A DNA stretch of 64,000 bases from Dinghuibacter silviterrae. Its GTDB lineage: Bacteria > Bacteroidota > Bacteroidia > Chitinophagales > Chitinophagaceae. Under the pieces are notes generated by a model. It saw nothing but the letters and a program-made list of their open reading frames with translations, made no database searches and was not told the DNA's origin. Position 1 is the stretch's first letter, and each line of letters starts with the position of its first letter. The position numbers and the translations under genes were made by a program. The stretch spans positions 1,550,001 through 1,614,000 of the forward strand of contig NZ_SODV01000001.1 of the NCBI RefSeq assembly GCF_004366355.1, written 5' to 3'. Shown piece after piece: positions 57,073 to 64,000 of this stretch.

Positions 57073-57294
57073 CTAGTACTCGTCTTCGTTGAAAAAGAAG
57101 TCCTCCTGGCTGGGATAGTCGGGCCAAATATCTTCTACGCCTTCATAGATCTCCCCTTCATCGTCCAATTCCTGCAGGTTCTCCACCACCTCGATGGGGG
57201 CGCCGCTACGAATGGCGTAATCGATCAGCTCGTCTTTTGTTGCCGGCCAAGGTGCGTCTTCCAGATAGGATGCTAATTCTAATGTCCAGAACAT
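57073..57294 (-). CDS. DUF2795 family mini-protein
   Basis: A 73-residue very acidic protein starting MFWTLELASYLEDAPWPATK (57294; a 37-residue upstream extension of the frame is discarded). It ends IWPDYPSQEDFFFNEDEY. This sequence is almost invariant in Bacteroidetes and belongs to the DUF2795 group (LASYLEDAPWPATKDELIDYAxRSGAP). Function unknown. High conservation and abundance of acidic residues suggest a core, perhaps nucleic-acid-mimicking or ribosome-linked role; that is inference. Confidence 0.9.
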   Translation of the reverse strand: MFWTLELASYLEDAPWPATKDELIDYAIRSGAPIEVVENLQELDDEGEIYEGVEDIWPDYPSQEDFFFNEDEY

Positions 57295-57453
57295 GGGATT
57301 TCGCCTTTTTAATTTTTTCGCAAATGTAAAGTTTAAAGTGAGATTTGCAACACCCTCCCCCGAAGGACAGCAAATATTGTACATTTTTTTACTATTTATC
57401 CCCACTTTAGGTCGAGATTATAGCATAGGTTTGCCGAAAAGCTGCCTTTTTTC

Positions 57454-58107
57454 ATGCTACGTGCGCGGAGTATCACAAAGAGTTTTGGGAATCTGACGGT
57501 CTTGAAGGGTGTCGACCTGGAGGTAAAAACGGCAGAGATAGTCAGTATCGTGGGCTCGTCCGGGGCAGGAAAAAGTACTTTGCTCCATATCCTCGGCACC
57601 CTCGACCGCCCCGACGGAGGGGAAATCTTTTTTGGAACGACCCGGGTGGACCGGCTGCGGACAAAAGCGCTGGCCCATTTCCGGAACCGGCACATCGGCT
57701 TTGTTTTCCAGTTCCACCACCTGTTACCCGAATTTTCCGCTTTGGAAAACGTGTGCATCCCCGGCTGGCTGGCCGGTAAGCGTAAAAAAGAGGTCGAAGG
57801 CCGGGCGCTGGAGCTCCTCGGCACCCTGGGTCTCTCGGACCGCACCGACAGCAAGCCACATACCCTGTCCGGGGGCGAACAACAACGCGTCGCCGTGGCC
57901 CGTGCCCTCATCAACCAACCCGCCGTTGTTTTCGCGGATGAACCGACGGGGAACCTGGATTCCGTCCATGCCCGTGAGCTACACGCGCTGTTTTTGCAAC
58001 TCCGCGACCAGTTCAGGCAAACGTTCGTTATCGTGACCCATAACGAGGAGCTCGCCCAGATGAGCGACCGCATTGTGCACATGAAGGATGGGGTGGTGCT
58101 TAGCTAA
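57454..58107 (+). CDS. lolD: Lipoprotein-releasing ABC transporter ATPase LolD
   Basis: A 217-residue ABC ATPase powering release of lipoproteins from the inner membrane. Walker [11 protein letters not shown]-loop [12 protein letters not shown] (the LolD-type FxFQxHxLLPEF), signature [15 protein letters not shown], Walker [14 protein letters not shown] and H-loop IVTHNEEL are all present. The permease genes are not adjacent. Its 3' end overlaps the convergent adenosyltransferase gene by 4 bases. Confidence 0.92.
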   Translation: MLRARSITKSFGNLTVLKGVDLEVKTAEIVSIVGSSGAGKSTLLHILGTLDRPDGGEIFFGTTRVDRLRTKALAHFRNRHIGFVFQFHHLLPEFSALENVCIPGWLAGKRKKEVEGRALELLGTLGLSDRTDSKPHTLSGGEQQRVAVARALINQPAVVFADEPTGNLDSVHARELHALFLQLRDQFRQTFVIVTHNEELAQMSDRIVHMKDGVVLS

Positions 58108-58664
58108 ACCCTGGGTTTCCACGGCACCTCGGGGATGCCCCATTTTTCGGCCGTAAAACGGGCCAATACGAAAAGATAATCGCTCAGACGGTTCAGGTAT
58201 TGCAGGACCAGGGGATCGACCTCCTCCAGGGCTACTACGCGCCTTTCTGCGCGTCTGCAGACACAGCGCGCAATATGCAGGGAGGAAATTGCCGGATGAC
58301 CACCAGGGAGAATAAATGCCTTCATCGGCGGGATTTGGTCGTTCATGTCGTCCATGGCCTGCTCCAGCAATTGCACGTCGGCTTCCTTTAAATCGGGGAT
58401 TTTTAGCTTGGGTTCTTTTTCGGGGTCGCAGGCCAGGGAGGAGCCGATCGTGAAGAGGCGGTCCTGGATCTCGCGCAGTAGGGCGGAGGCGCTATCGGCT
58501 TCGGGCGCCGCGGCCAGAAGGTCGCCCACGAGCCCGATATGGGAATTCAACTCGTCGACAGTCCCGTAGGCCTCGATACGGTCGTGGCTCTTGGGGACCT
58601 TTGTCCCCCCGATCAGGCTGGTCTTGCCTTTGTCGCCGGTTTTCGTGTAGATTTTGGTCGCCAT
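58104..58664 (-). CDS. ATP:cob(I)alamin adenosyltransferase (PduO type)
   Basis: A 186-residue adenosyltransferase making adenosylcobalamin. The N-terminal [20 protein letters not shown] is the PduO ATP-binding signature; [13 protein letters not shown] and the [15 protein letters not shown] / [12 protein letters not shown] helices complete the active site. Implies the cell uses a B12-dependent enzyme (not in this window). Confidence 0.94.
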   Translation of the reverse strand: MATKIYTKTGDKGKTSLIGGTKVPKSHDRIEAYGTVDELNSHIGLVGDLLAAAPEADSASALLREIQDRLFTIGSSLACDPEKEPKLKIPDLKEADVQLLEQAMDDMNDQIPPMKAFILPGGHPAISSLHIARCVCRRAERRVVALEEVDPLVLQYLNRLSDYLFVLARFTAEKWGIPEVPWKPRV

Positions 58665-58697
58665 AAGCGTTGCAAATTTCGGGGGAGGCGCAGGGGC

Positions 58698-59402
58698 TCA
58701 GCCCAGCACCTTTTCCACCCGCGTCACGCGGTCATTCTCGATAACCCCGTCCCGGAGCCGCACGATCCGGTGCGCAAAACCCGCGATGTCCTCTTCGTGG
58801 GTCACCAGCACGACTGTATTGCCCTGGGAATGGATGCGCGTAAAGATCTCCATGATTTCCACGGAGGTCTTGGTATCCAGGTTGCCGGTGGGTTCGTCGG
58901 CAAGGATCATGGCCGGGTCGTTGATAAGGGCCCGGGCGATGGCCACGCGCTGGCACTGCCCCCCGGACAATTCATTGGGTTTATGATGGCTGCGGTCGGC
59001 CAGACCGACGCGCTCCAGCATGGTCATGGCCCTTTCGTTCCGTTCTTTCCGGGAGACCCCCGCGTACACCAGGGGAAGGGCCACGTTTTCCGCGGCCGTA
59101 CGCCCGGCCATGAGGTTGAACTGCTGGAAGACAAAGCCGATCTCACGGTTGCGGACGTTCGCCAGGTCGTCGTCGGGCATCTGGCTCACGTCGTGCCCGT
59201 TGAGCACGTATTTGCCGGACGTCGGGCTATCCAGGCAGCCCAGGATGTTCATGAGCGTACTTTTGCCCGAGCCCGAGGGCCCCATGAGGGCCACGTATTC
59301 ATTTTTTTGGATGTCCAGGTCGATCCCCTTCAAAACGGGCAGCTCTTGCTTACCGAGGTAATAGCTTTTGCTCAAGGATTGCAGGTGGATGATGGGGGGC
59401 AT
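58698..59402 (-). CDS. ABC transporter ATPase, MacB/LolD-like family
   Basis: A 234-residue ABC ATPase. Walker A GPSGSGKSTLMN, FVFQQFNLMAGRTAAENVAL, signature LSGGQCQRVAIARAL, Walker [13 protein letters not shown] and VTHEEDIA. The [12 protein letters not shown] / IGFVFQQFNL pattern places it in the MacB/FtsE-like group that pairs with FtsX-type permeases; no permease is adjacent. It starts 2 bases after the gatC stop, so it is co-transcribed with gatC, an arrangement with no obvious functional link. Confidence 0.88.
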   Translation of the reverse strand: MPPIIHLQSLSKSYYLGKQELPVLKGIDLDIQKNEYVALMGPSGSGKSTLMNILGCLDSPTSGKYVLNGHDVSQMPDDDLANVRNREIGFVFQQFNLMAGRTAAENVALPLVYAGVSRKERNERAMTMLERVGLADRSHHKPNELSGGQCQRVAIARALINDPAMILADEPTGNLDTKTSVEIMEIFTRIHSQGNTVVLVTHEEDIAGFAHRIVRLRDGVIENDRVTRVEKVLG

Positions 59403-59404
59403 GG

Positions 59405-59695
59405 CTATTTTTTAATGACTTTCGGGACCAGGAAAAACCGGTCGCTGTGGCGGGCGGCGTTTTTCAGCGCCTCCTCCCTGGGAACGGACCCTTTGACCTC
59501 GTCCTCCCGCAGGTTGTTGATCACGTCACTCATGTGCAGCAGAGGGGGAACCCCGGTGGTATCCAGCTCCTGTAGTTTTTCCACAAAGCGGATCATCCGT
59601 TCCAGGTCCTTTTTCATGGAAGTTTTTTCCGTTTCCGGGAAATCCAACCGTGCCAGGTGGGCGATCTTATCTACCAATGCGTCCGTTACGTCCAT
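59405..59695 (-). CDS. gatC: Asp-tRNA(Asn)/Glu-tRNA(Gln) amidotransferase subunit C
   Basis: A 96-residue GatC, the small clamp that stabilises GatA-GatB. Family features: VDKIAHLARLDFPETE near the start, FVEKLQELDTTGVPPLLHMSD in the middle, LREDEVKGSVPREEAL and FFLVPKVI at the end. It shows that this organism makes Gln-tRNA and/or Asn-tRNA by transamidation. gatA and gatB are not in the window. Confidence 0.93.
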   Translation of the reverse strand: MDVTDALVDKIAHLARLDFPETEKTSMKKDLERMIRFVEKLQELDTTGVPPLLHMSDVINNLREDEVKGSVPREEALKNAARHSDRFFLVPKVIKK

Positions 59696-59734
59696 AAAGT
59701 AAAAATAGGCTTTTCTACAGTATCTTCGCCGCCT

Positions 59735-60766
59735 ATGTCAAACGGGGCAACATCCTCCAAACGGGAGATCGTCGTCAGCGGAATCCGCAGCACGGGCGTC
59801 TTGCACTTGGGGAACTATTTCGGCGCGATGCGCAACTACGTCCGCATGCAGGAAGACTATGACTGTTACTTTTTTATCGCAGACTGGCACTCCCTGACCA
59901 CCCACCCGGATACCAAAGGATTGTCGGGGAGCGTACACCGGGTACTGGCGGAATACATCGCCTGCGGCCTCGACCCGGCCAAGGTGACGTTGTATGTACA
60001 AAGCGACATCCCGGAAATCGCCGAGTTGTACCTCCTGCTGAATATGCTGGCCTACAAAGGAGAGCTGGAGAAAACGGCCTCGTTCAAGGACAAGGTGCGC
60101 CAGCAGCCGGAGAACGTCAACGCGGGGCTGCTGACCTACCCGGTCCTGATGACGTCGGACATCCTGGTCCACCGCGCGGTAAAGGTCCCGGTGGGCAAGG
60201 ACCAGGAACAACACCTGGAAATGGCCCGGAACTTCGGCCAGCGCTTTAACCACCGCTACGGCCAGGAGGTTTTTCCCGAGCCTTACGCCTTTAATTTCGG
60301 CCACGAGCTGCTCAAAGTCCCCAGCCTTGACGGCGCCGGAAAGATGAGCAAAAGCGAAAACCAGATGGCCACCCTTTACCTCAACGACGACGACGACCTG
60401 ATCCGTAAGAAAGTGATGAAGGCCAAAACGGACGCGGGACCCACGGCACCGAATACCCCCATGCCCGACTATATCGAAAACCTGTTTTTGCTGATGCGTC
60501 TTGTATCAGATGACAGCACCATTCTGCACTATACGGCTGCTTATAACGACGCGGCCATCCGGTACGGGGATATGAAAAAGGCCCTGGCCGAAGACATGAT
60601 CCGGTTTATCGCCCCTATCCGCGAATCGGCACGGGAATTGGAAAAGGACAAGGGCTATCTCCACAAGGTCATGCGCGAAGGCGCTGAAAAGGCCAGGATC
60701 AGTGCCGCGGCGACCCTTCAACTGGTCCGCCATGCCATGGGGATGGATTACCGCTTTTTATCTTAA
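59735..60766 (+). CDS. trpS: Tryptophan--tRNA ligase
   Basis: A 343-residue class I synthetase. The start at 59735 (MSNGATSSKREIVVSGIRST) lies 7 bases after a TATCTTCG box (one mismatch to the -7 consensus). HIGH motif variant HLGN in STGVLHLGNYFG; KMSKS intact in GAGKMSKSENQM. Tryptophan pocket segments such as LTYPVLMTSDILVHRAVKVPVG are present. Length is typical. Divergent from gatC. Confidence 0.96.
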   Translation: MSNGATSSKREIVVSGIRSTGVLHLGNYFGAMRNYVRMQEDYDCYFFIADWHSLTTHPDTKGLSGSVHRVLAEYIACGLDPAKVTLYVQSDIPEIAELYLLLNMLAYKGELEKTASFKDKVRQQPENVNAGLLTYPVLMTSDILVHRAVKVPVGKDQEQHLEMARNFGQRFNHRYGQEVFPEPYAFNFGHELLKVPSLDGAGKMSKSENQMATLYLNDDDDLIRKKVMKAKTDAGPTAPNTPMPDYIENLFLLMRLVSDDSTILHYTAAYNDAAIRYGDMKKALAEDMIRFIAPIRESARELEKDKGYLHKVMREGAEKARISAAATLQLVRHAMGMDYRFLS

Positions 60767-60790
60767 CTTACCTAGTCATTGTTCACCTGT

Positions 60791-61426
60791 ATGGCGAAGC
60801 CCAAGAAGCCCAAACACATCGCGGTCGCCGGAAATATCGGCGCCGGAAAGACGACCCTCACCGAAATGCTGAGCAAGCACTACCGGTGGATTCCACAGTT
60901 CGAAGACGTAGACCATAATCCCTATCTATACGACTTCTACGAAGACATGCCCCGCTGGAGCTTTAACCTCCAGATCTACTTCCTGAACGGGCGGCTCAAC
61001 CAGCTCCTCGACATCCAGCGCGGGTCCGAGACCGTGATCCAGGACCGGACCATCTACGAAGACGCCTACATCTTTGCCCCCAACCTCCACGAGATGGGGC
61101 TCATGGATCAGCGCGACTTCCAGAACTATTGTACCTTTTTCGAGACCCTCAAAAGCATGGTCAACCCCCCGGACCTCCTGATCTACCTCAAGGGCTCCGT
61201 TCCGACGCTGGTCGCCCAGATCCAGAAACGCGGCCGCGAATACGAGGAGAACATCCGGCTCGACTACCTCAAACGCCTCAACGAATACTACAACAAGTGG
61301 ATCGATTCCTATAAGGAAGGACCCCTGCTCGTCGTCAACATCGATGAGAATAAGTTCCCCGAGAATGAGGAGCACCTCGGGGATATTATCAATAAGATTG
61401 ACGGGATGCTGTTCGGGCTGTTCTAA
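60791..61426 (+). CDS. Deoxynucleoside kinase
   Basis: A 211-residue kinase of the dCK/dGK/dNK family. The ATG at 60791 is preferred to a TTG 12 bases earlier. P-loop GNIGAGKTTL near 13-22; ED-type active-site region QFEDVDHNPYLYDFY; the DRT motif VIQDRTIYEDAYIFA; lid arginines QIQKRGREYEENI. Phosphorylates deoxynucleosides (probably dA/dG/dC) for salvage. 24 bases after trpS, likely the same transcript. Confidence 0.92.
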   Translation: MAKPKKPKHIAVAGNIGAGKTTLTEMLSKHYRWIPQFEDVDHNPYLYDFYEDMPRWSFNLQIYFLNGRLNQLLDIQRGSETVIQDRTIYEDAYIFAPNLHEMGLMDQRDFQNYCTFFETLKSMVNPPDLLIYLKGSVPTLVAQIQKRGREYEENIRLDYLKRLNEYYNKWIDSYKEGPLLVVNIDENKFPENEEHLGDIINKIDGMLFGLF

Positions 61427-61465
61427 AGCCGCGGCCCGCCGCATTTATCGGCGCGCCTCGCGCCC

Positions 61466-63067
61466 CTACAACTGCGGCCCCGCCGCCTTGATCTCCGCGC
61501 TCACGCCGTCCGCATACTTGGCAAAGTTCGCCACGAACAACGCCGCCAGCTTCACAGCCTGCTCGTCGTAGGCCGACCTGTTCATCCACGTATCCCGCGG
61601 ATTCAGCAATGCATTCGGCACCCCCGGACATTTTTGCGGCACGTCCATTCCAAAAAGCGGGTGCGTCCGGTAAGGAACGCCATCAAGCGCCCCACCGAGC
61701 GCGGCCTTCACCATCGCCCGCGTAAAGTGGAGCGGCATCCGCTCGCCGACCCCGTAGGGTCCGCCGGTCCAGCCCGTGTTGATCAACCAGACCTTGGCCC
61801 CGCTGGTGCGGATCCGTTCGCCCAGCATCGACGCGTAGCGGGCCGGGTGAAGCGGGAGGAAGGGCGCGCCGAAACAGGCGCTAAACGTGGTTTTCGGCTC
61901 GGTGACGCCGGTTTCCGTTCCCGCGACCTTGGCGGTATATCCGCTGATGAACTGGTACATCGCCTGCGCGGGAGAAAGCCGGGACACCGGGGGGATGACC
62001 CCAAAGGCGTCGCAGGTAAGGAAAAATATGTGGCGCGGCGAACCGGCCATGCCTTTTTCCTGCAGGTGTTCGATATAGTGTAGGGGATAGGAGACCCGTG
62101 TATTCTCGGTGATGGACCGGTCGGCAAAATTGATCTCGTCCGTGCCGGGAAAGCACACCGTGTTCTCCACCAAAGCACCGTCCCTGATGGCGTGGAAGAT
62201 TTCCGGTTCCTTTTTTTCGCTTAGGTCGATGCACTTCGCATAGCAACCGCCCTCGAAATTAAAGACACCGGTATCGGTCCAACCGTGTTCGTCGTCTCCG
62301 ATCAACCGTCGCGCGGGGTCGGTACTGAGGGTGGTCTTTCCGGTTCCGCTCAGGCCGAAGAAAATGGCCGTATCCCCGTCTTCACCGACATTGGCGCTAC
62401 AGTGCATGGAGAGGACGCCCTGTCCACCCGGCATGAGGTAGTTCAGGATGGAAAACACGCCTTTTTTGATCTCCCCGGTATAAGCGGTCCCCCCGATCAG
62501 GATGGTGCGCCGGGTGAAGCTGATAAGGGCGAAGTTCCCCTGCCGCGTTCCATCGGTGGCGGGGTCGGCGGTAAAGCCCGGGGCCTGCAGGATCGTCCAG
62601 TCCGGTTTGAAGGTATCCAGGGTTTCCTCGTCAGGCCGGCCGAACATATTGTAGCAAAAGAGGTTGGCGGCGGGTTGTTCGTTCACCGCGCGGATGTTCA
62701 GGCGGTAGCGGGGGTCTGCACATACGTAGCCGTCGCGTACCCATACCTCCCTTTCATCCAGGTAGGTCATCATCTTGCGATAGAGCTGGTCAAAGGAGGC
62801 TTCCGGAATCGGCTGGTTGAAGTCGTTCCAGTGGACCGTGTCGGCCGTGAGGGCGTCCCGGACGATGAATTTATCTTTAGGAGACCGGCCGGTAAAGGTA
62901 CCCGTATTGATCAGGAGTGCACCGTTTTGGCTAAGCCGGCCCTCCCCCCTCCTCAGGGTCTCTTCCACAAGTTCATCGGGCGGCAGTTGGTAATGTACAC
63001 GTTCAGGGTGGTGAAAACCCATTTGGCGAATCTTGGCAGGATCGACTGTCAGCATGGAAAATGACAT
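61466..63067 (-). CDS. pckA: Phosphoenolpyruvate carboxykinase (ATP)
   Basis: A 533-residue ATP-dependent enzyme converting oxaloacetate to PEP (or the reverse). The start is placed at 63067 (MSFSMLTVDPAK); ATGs at 63079 and 63055 are also possible. Key sites: TGRSPKDKFIVRD, the metal/oxaloacetate His in LSMHCSANVG, P-loop GLSGTGKTTLS, kinase motif LIGDDEHGW, NFEGGCYAK and the adenine-binding RVSYPLHYIE. Normal length. A TAGTTTTG -7 box lies 28 bases before the start. It is convergent with the kinase gene. Confidence 0.96.
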   Translation of the reverse strand: MSFSMLTVDPAKIRQMGFHHPERVHYQLPPDELVEETLRRGEGRLSQNGALLINTGTFTGRSPKDKFIVRDALTADTVHWNDFNQPIPEASFDQLYRKMMTYLDEREVWVRDGYVCADPRYRLNIRAVNEQPAANLFCYNMFGRPDEETLDTFKPDWTILQAPGFTADPATDGTRQGNFALISFTRRTILIGGTAYTGEIKKGVFSILNYLMPGGQGVLSMHCSANVGEDGDTAIFFGLSGTGKTTLSTDPARRLIGDDEHGWTDTGVFNFEGGCYAKCIDLSEKKEPEIFHAIRDGALVENTVCFPGTDEINFADRSITENTRVSYPLHYIEHLQEKGMAGSPRHIFFLTCDAFGVIPPVSRLSPAQAMYQFISGYTAKVAGTETGVTEPKTTFSACFGAPFLPLHPARYASMLGERIRTSGAKVWLINTGWTGGPYGVGERMPLHFTRAMVKAALGGALDGVPYRTHPLFGMDVPQKCPGVPNALLNPRDTWMNRSAYDEQAVKLAALFVANFAKYADGVSAEIKAAGPQL

Positions 63068-63095
63068 AAACGGACACACATTTTGGGGTGAACGA

Positions 63096-63103
63096 CAAAA
63101 CTA
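63096..63103 (-). promoter_or_regulatory. -7 box for pckA (TAGTTTTG)
   Basis: TAGTTTTG on the minus strand 28 bases before the ATG at 63067, in the 207-base A+T-rich gap between divergent pckA and the aminopeptidase gene. Confidence 0.45.
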
Positions 63104-63258
63104 GGGATTTAAAATTCTCTAAAAGAATGCCCTATTTTGGCCCTGATTTAGGATATTTCGAAAGCAAACGATTGTTTTTTTACGATTTTTAAAAAAACCT
63201 GAAGAATGTGAACAGTCGTTAGCATTCTTTCGGCTTTGTTGAACGAATGCGAAATCTT

Positions 63259-63266
63259 TACTTTTG
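63259..63266 (+). promoter_or_regulatory. -7 box for the aminopeptidase P gene (TACTTTTG)
   Basis: TACTTTTG, 8 bases before the ATG at 63275, again a near-leaderless arrangement. Confidence 0.45.
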
Positions 63267-63274
63267 GCAACGCT

Positions 63275-64000
63275 ATGAAGTACTTACCCTTGGATGCCCA
63301 ACTTTTCCGCGACAACCGGAAACGCTTCGTCAAAGCCCTGAAGCCGGGGTCGATTGCTATTTTTGTCAGCAATGACGAATGGCCGTCCAACGGGGACGCG
63401 CTCCTGCCCTTTAAACAAAACAGCGACCTTTATTGGCTGACCGGGATTGTCCAGGAGGACACCATGCTGGTGCTTTTTCCGGACAACCCAGACCCGAAAT
63501 ACCGGGAGGTGCTCGTCCTGGTCCGCCCCAATGAACTGAAGGAAAAGTGGGACGGCAAACGCCTTCGCAAAGAAGAAGCCACGGCGATTTCCGGCGTGAC
63601 GACCATCGTCTGGTTGGATGCGATCGACGCGTTGTTGCAGCAGTGGATCCATATCGCTGACCATATTTACCTGGACACCAACGAGAACGACCGCAAGTCG
63701 AGCCCCGTGGTCACCCGGGCCTACCGCTTCATCGAGACCATGAAGCAGCGCTACCCCCTTCATCATTACCAACGGTCCGCCAAAATCATCCGGGACCTCA
63801 GGGCGGTCAAAACCGCCCGGGAAGTGGAGGTCATCCAGAAAGCAATCGACATCACCGAACAGGCCTTCCGCCGTCTTTTAGGTTTTATACGCCCCGGCGT
63901 CATGGAATTTGAAATCGAAGCGGAGGTCCTGCACGAATTTTTGCGTTCCCGCGCTTCCGGTCCGGCATATAGTAGTATCATTGCTTCCGGCGACAGGGCC
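63275..64000 (+). CDS. pepP: Xaa-Pro aminopeptidase (aminopeptidase P), 5' part
   Basis: The first 242 codons of a frame that leaves the window open. The N-terminal creatinase/prolidase-like domain begins MKYLPLDAQLFRDNRKRFVK and includes SIAIFVSNDEWPSNGDALLPF with KQNSDLYWLTGIVQEDTML, the aminopeptidase P N-domain signature. The catalytic pita-bread domain starts near residue 185 (IIRDLRAVKTAREVEVIQKA ... GFIRPGVMEFEIEAE). The metal ligands lie beyond the window. It should cleave N-terminal residues before proline. Confidence 0.93.
   Translation, partial: MKYLPLDAQLFRDNRKRFVKALKPGSIAIFVSNDEWPSNGDALLPFKQNSDLYWLTGIVQEDTMLVLFPDNPDPKYREVLVLVRPNELKEKWDGKRLRKEEATAISGVTTIVWLDAIDALLQQWIHIADHIYLDTNENDRKSSPVVTRAYRFIETMKQRYPLHHYQRSAKIIRDLRAVKTAREVEVIQKAIDITEQAFRRLLGFIRPGVMEFEIEAEVLHEFLRSRASGPAYSSIIASGDRA

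Noticed and set aside
1..64000. Transposase, integrase or other mobile-element enzyme
   Set aside because: None found in any supported gene, so the island idea rests only on composition and the tRNA position.

Overview
The window comes from a Bacteroidetes chromosome, most probably a member of the Chitinophagaceae. The evidence is the type IX secretion genes (a PorP/SprF protein and cargo with type A and type B sorting domains), -7 promoter boxes of the TAnnTTTG type placed very close to start codons, tetratricopeptide-repeat histidine kinases, a DUF2795-type small protein and ATP-dependent PEP carboxykinase. By eye the first 12 kb is clearly richer in A+T (sampled lines about 35-45% G+C) than the rest (sampled lines about 60-66%). 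The change falls at a tRNA-Ser(GCU) gene at 12.4 kb.

1-5.4 kb, accessory: the tail of an unknown gene, two coupled tiny genes, a small secreted metal-binding-type protein, a histidine kinase/response regulator pair with a 49-residue hydrophobic peptide gene just upstream, a single-pass membrane protein, an HNH-like mini-protein and another conserved mini-protein. Four of these small or unknown genes share a promoter layout: the palindrome TTACGGGAAACCGTAA (or its 14-base core) sits a fixed 22-24 bases in front of a -7 box. This looks like an undescribed regulon, and the adjacent two-component system is the obvious candidate regulator.

5.4-12 kb: rmuC, a secreted M1-like metallopeptidase, and an operon that reads as a Bacteroidetes version of the Bacillus SdpCAB killing-peptide system (SdpC-type lipoprotein precursor, SdpA, SdpB). 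Its last, overlapping gene encodes a two-helix PH-like membrane protein that is a candidate immunity protein. A decayed tRNA 3' end and the intact tRNA-Ser border this region.

12.5-17.9 kb, methionine biosynthesis: hom and a cystathionine gamma-synthase-like gene lie behind a SAM-I riboswitch with its terminator. metZ and an OsmC-family gene diverge from metX. 17.9-31.9 kb: uvrA with a basic Ala/Lys tail, a large inverted repeat, then a long leftward set (outer membrane protein, elaA, rarA, an L,D-transpeptidase-like protein, a membrane protein, aspS, dnaJ, grpE, pbpC).

32-50.5 kb, cell surface: a thioester alpha-2-macroglobulin lipoprotein divergent from pbpC, rlmI, a secreted protein with a degenerate erythromycin-esterase-like domain, a free-standing T9SS sorting domain protein, a SprF/PorP plus giant PKD adhesin pair, an M32 carboxypeptidase and a TonB-plug protein without a barrel. 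50.5-64 kb is ordinary housekeeping: a Nif3 family protein, a zinc-ribbon coiled-coil protein, a TPR protein, recN, fabI, lolD and a second ABC ATPase, a cobalamin adenosyltransferase, gatC, trpS, a deoxynucleoside kinase, pckA and the start of an aminopeptidase P gene. No transposase, integrase, CRISPR array or rRNA was seen.
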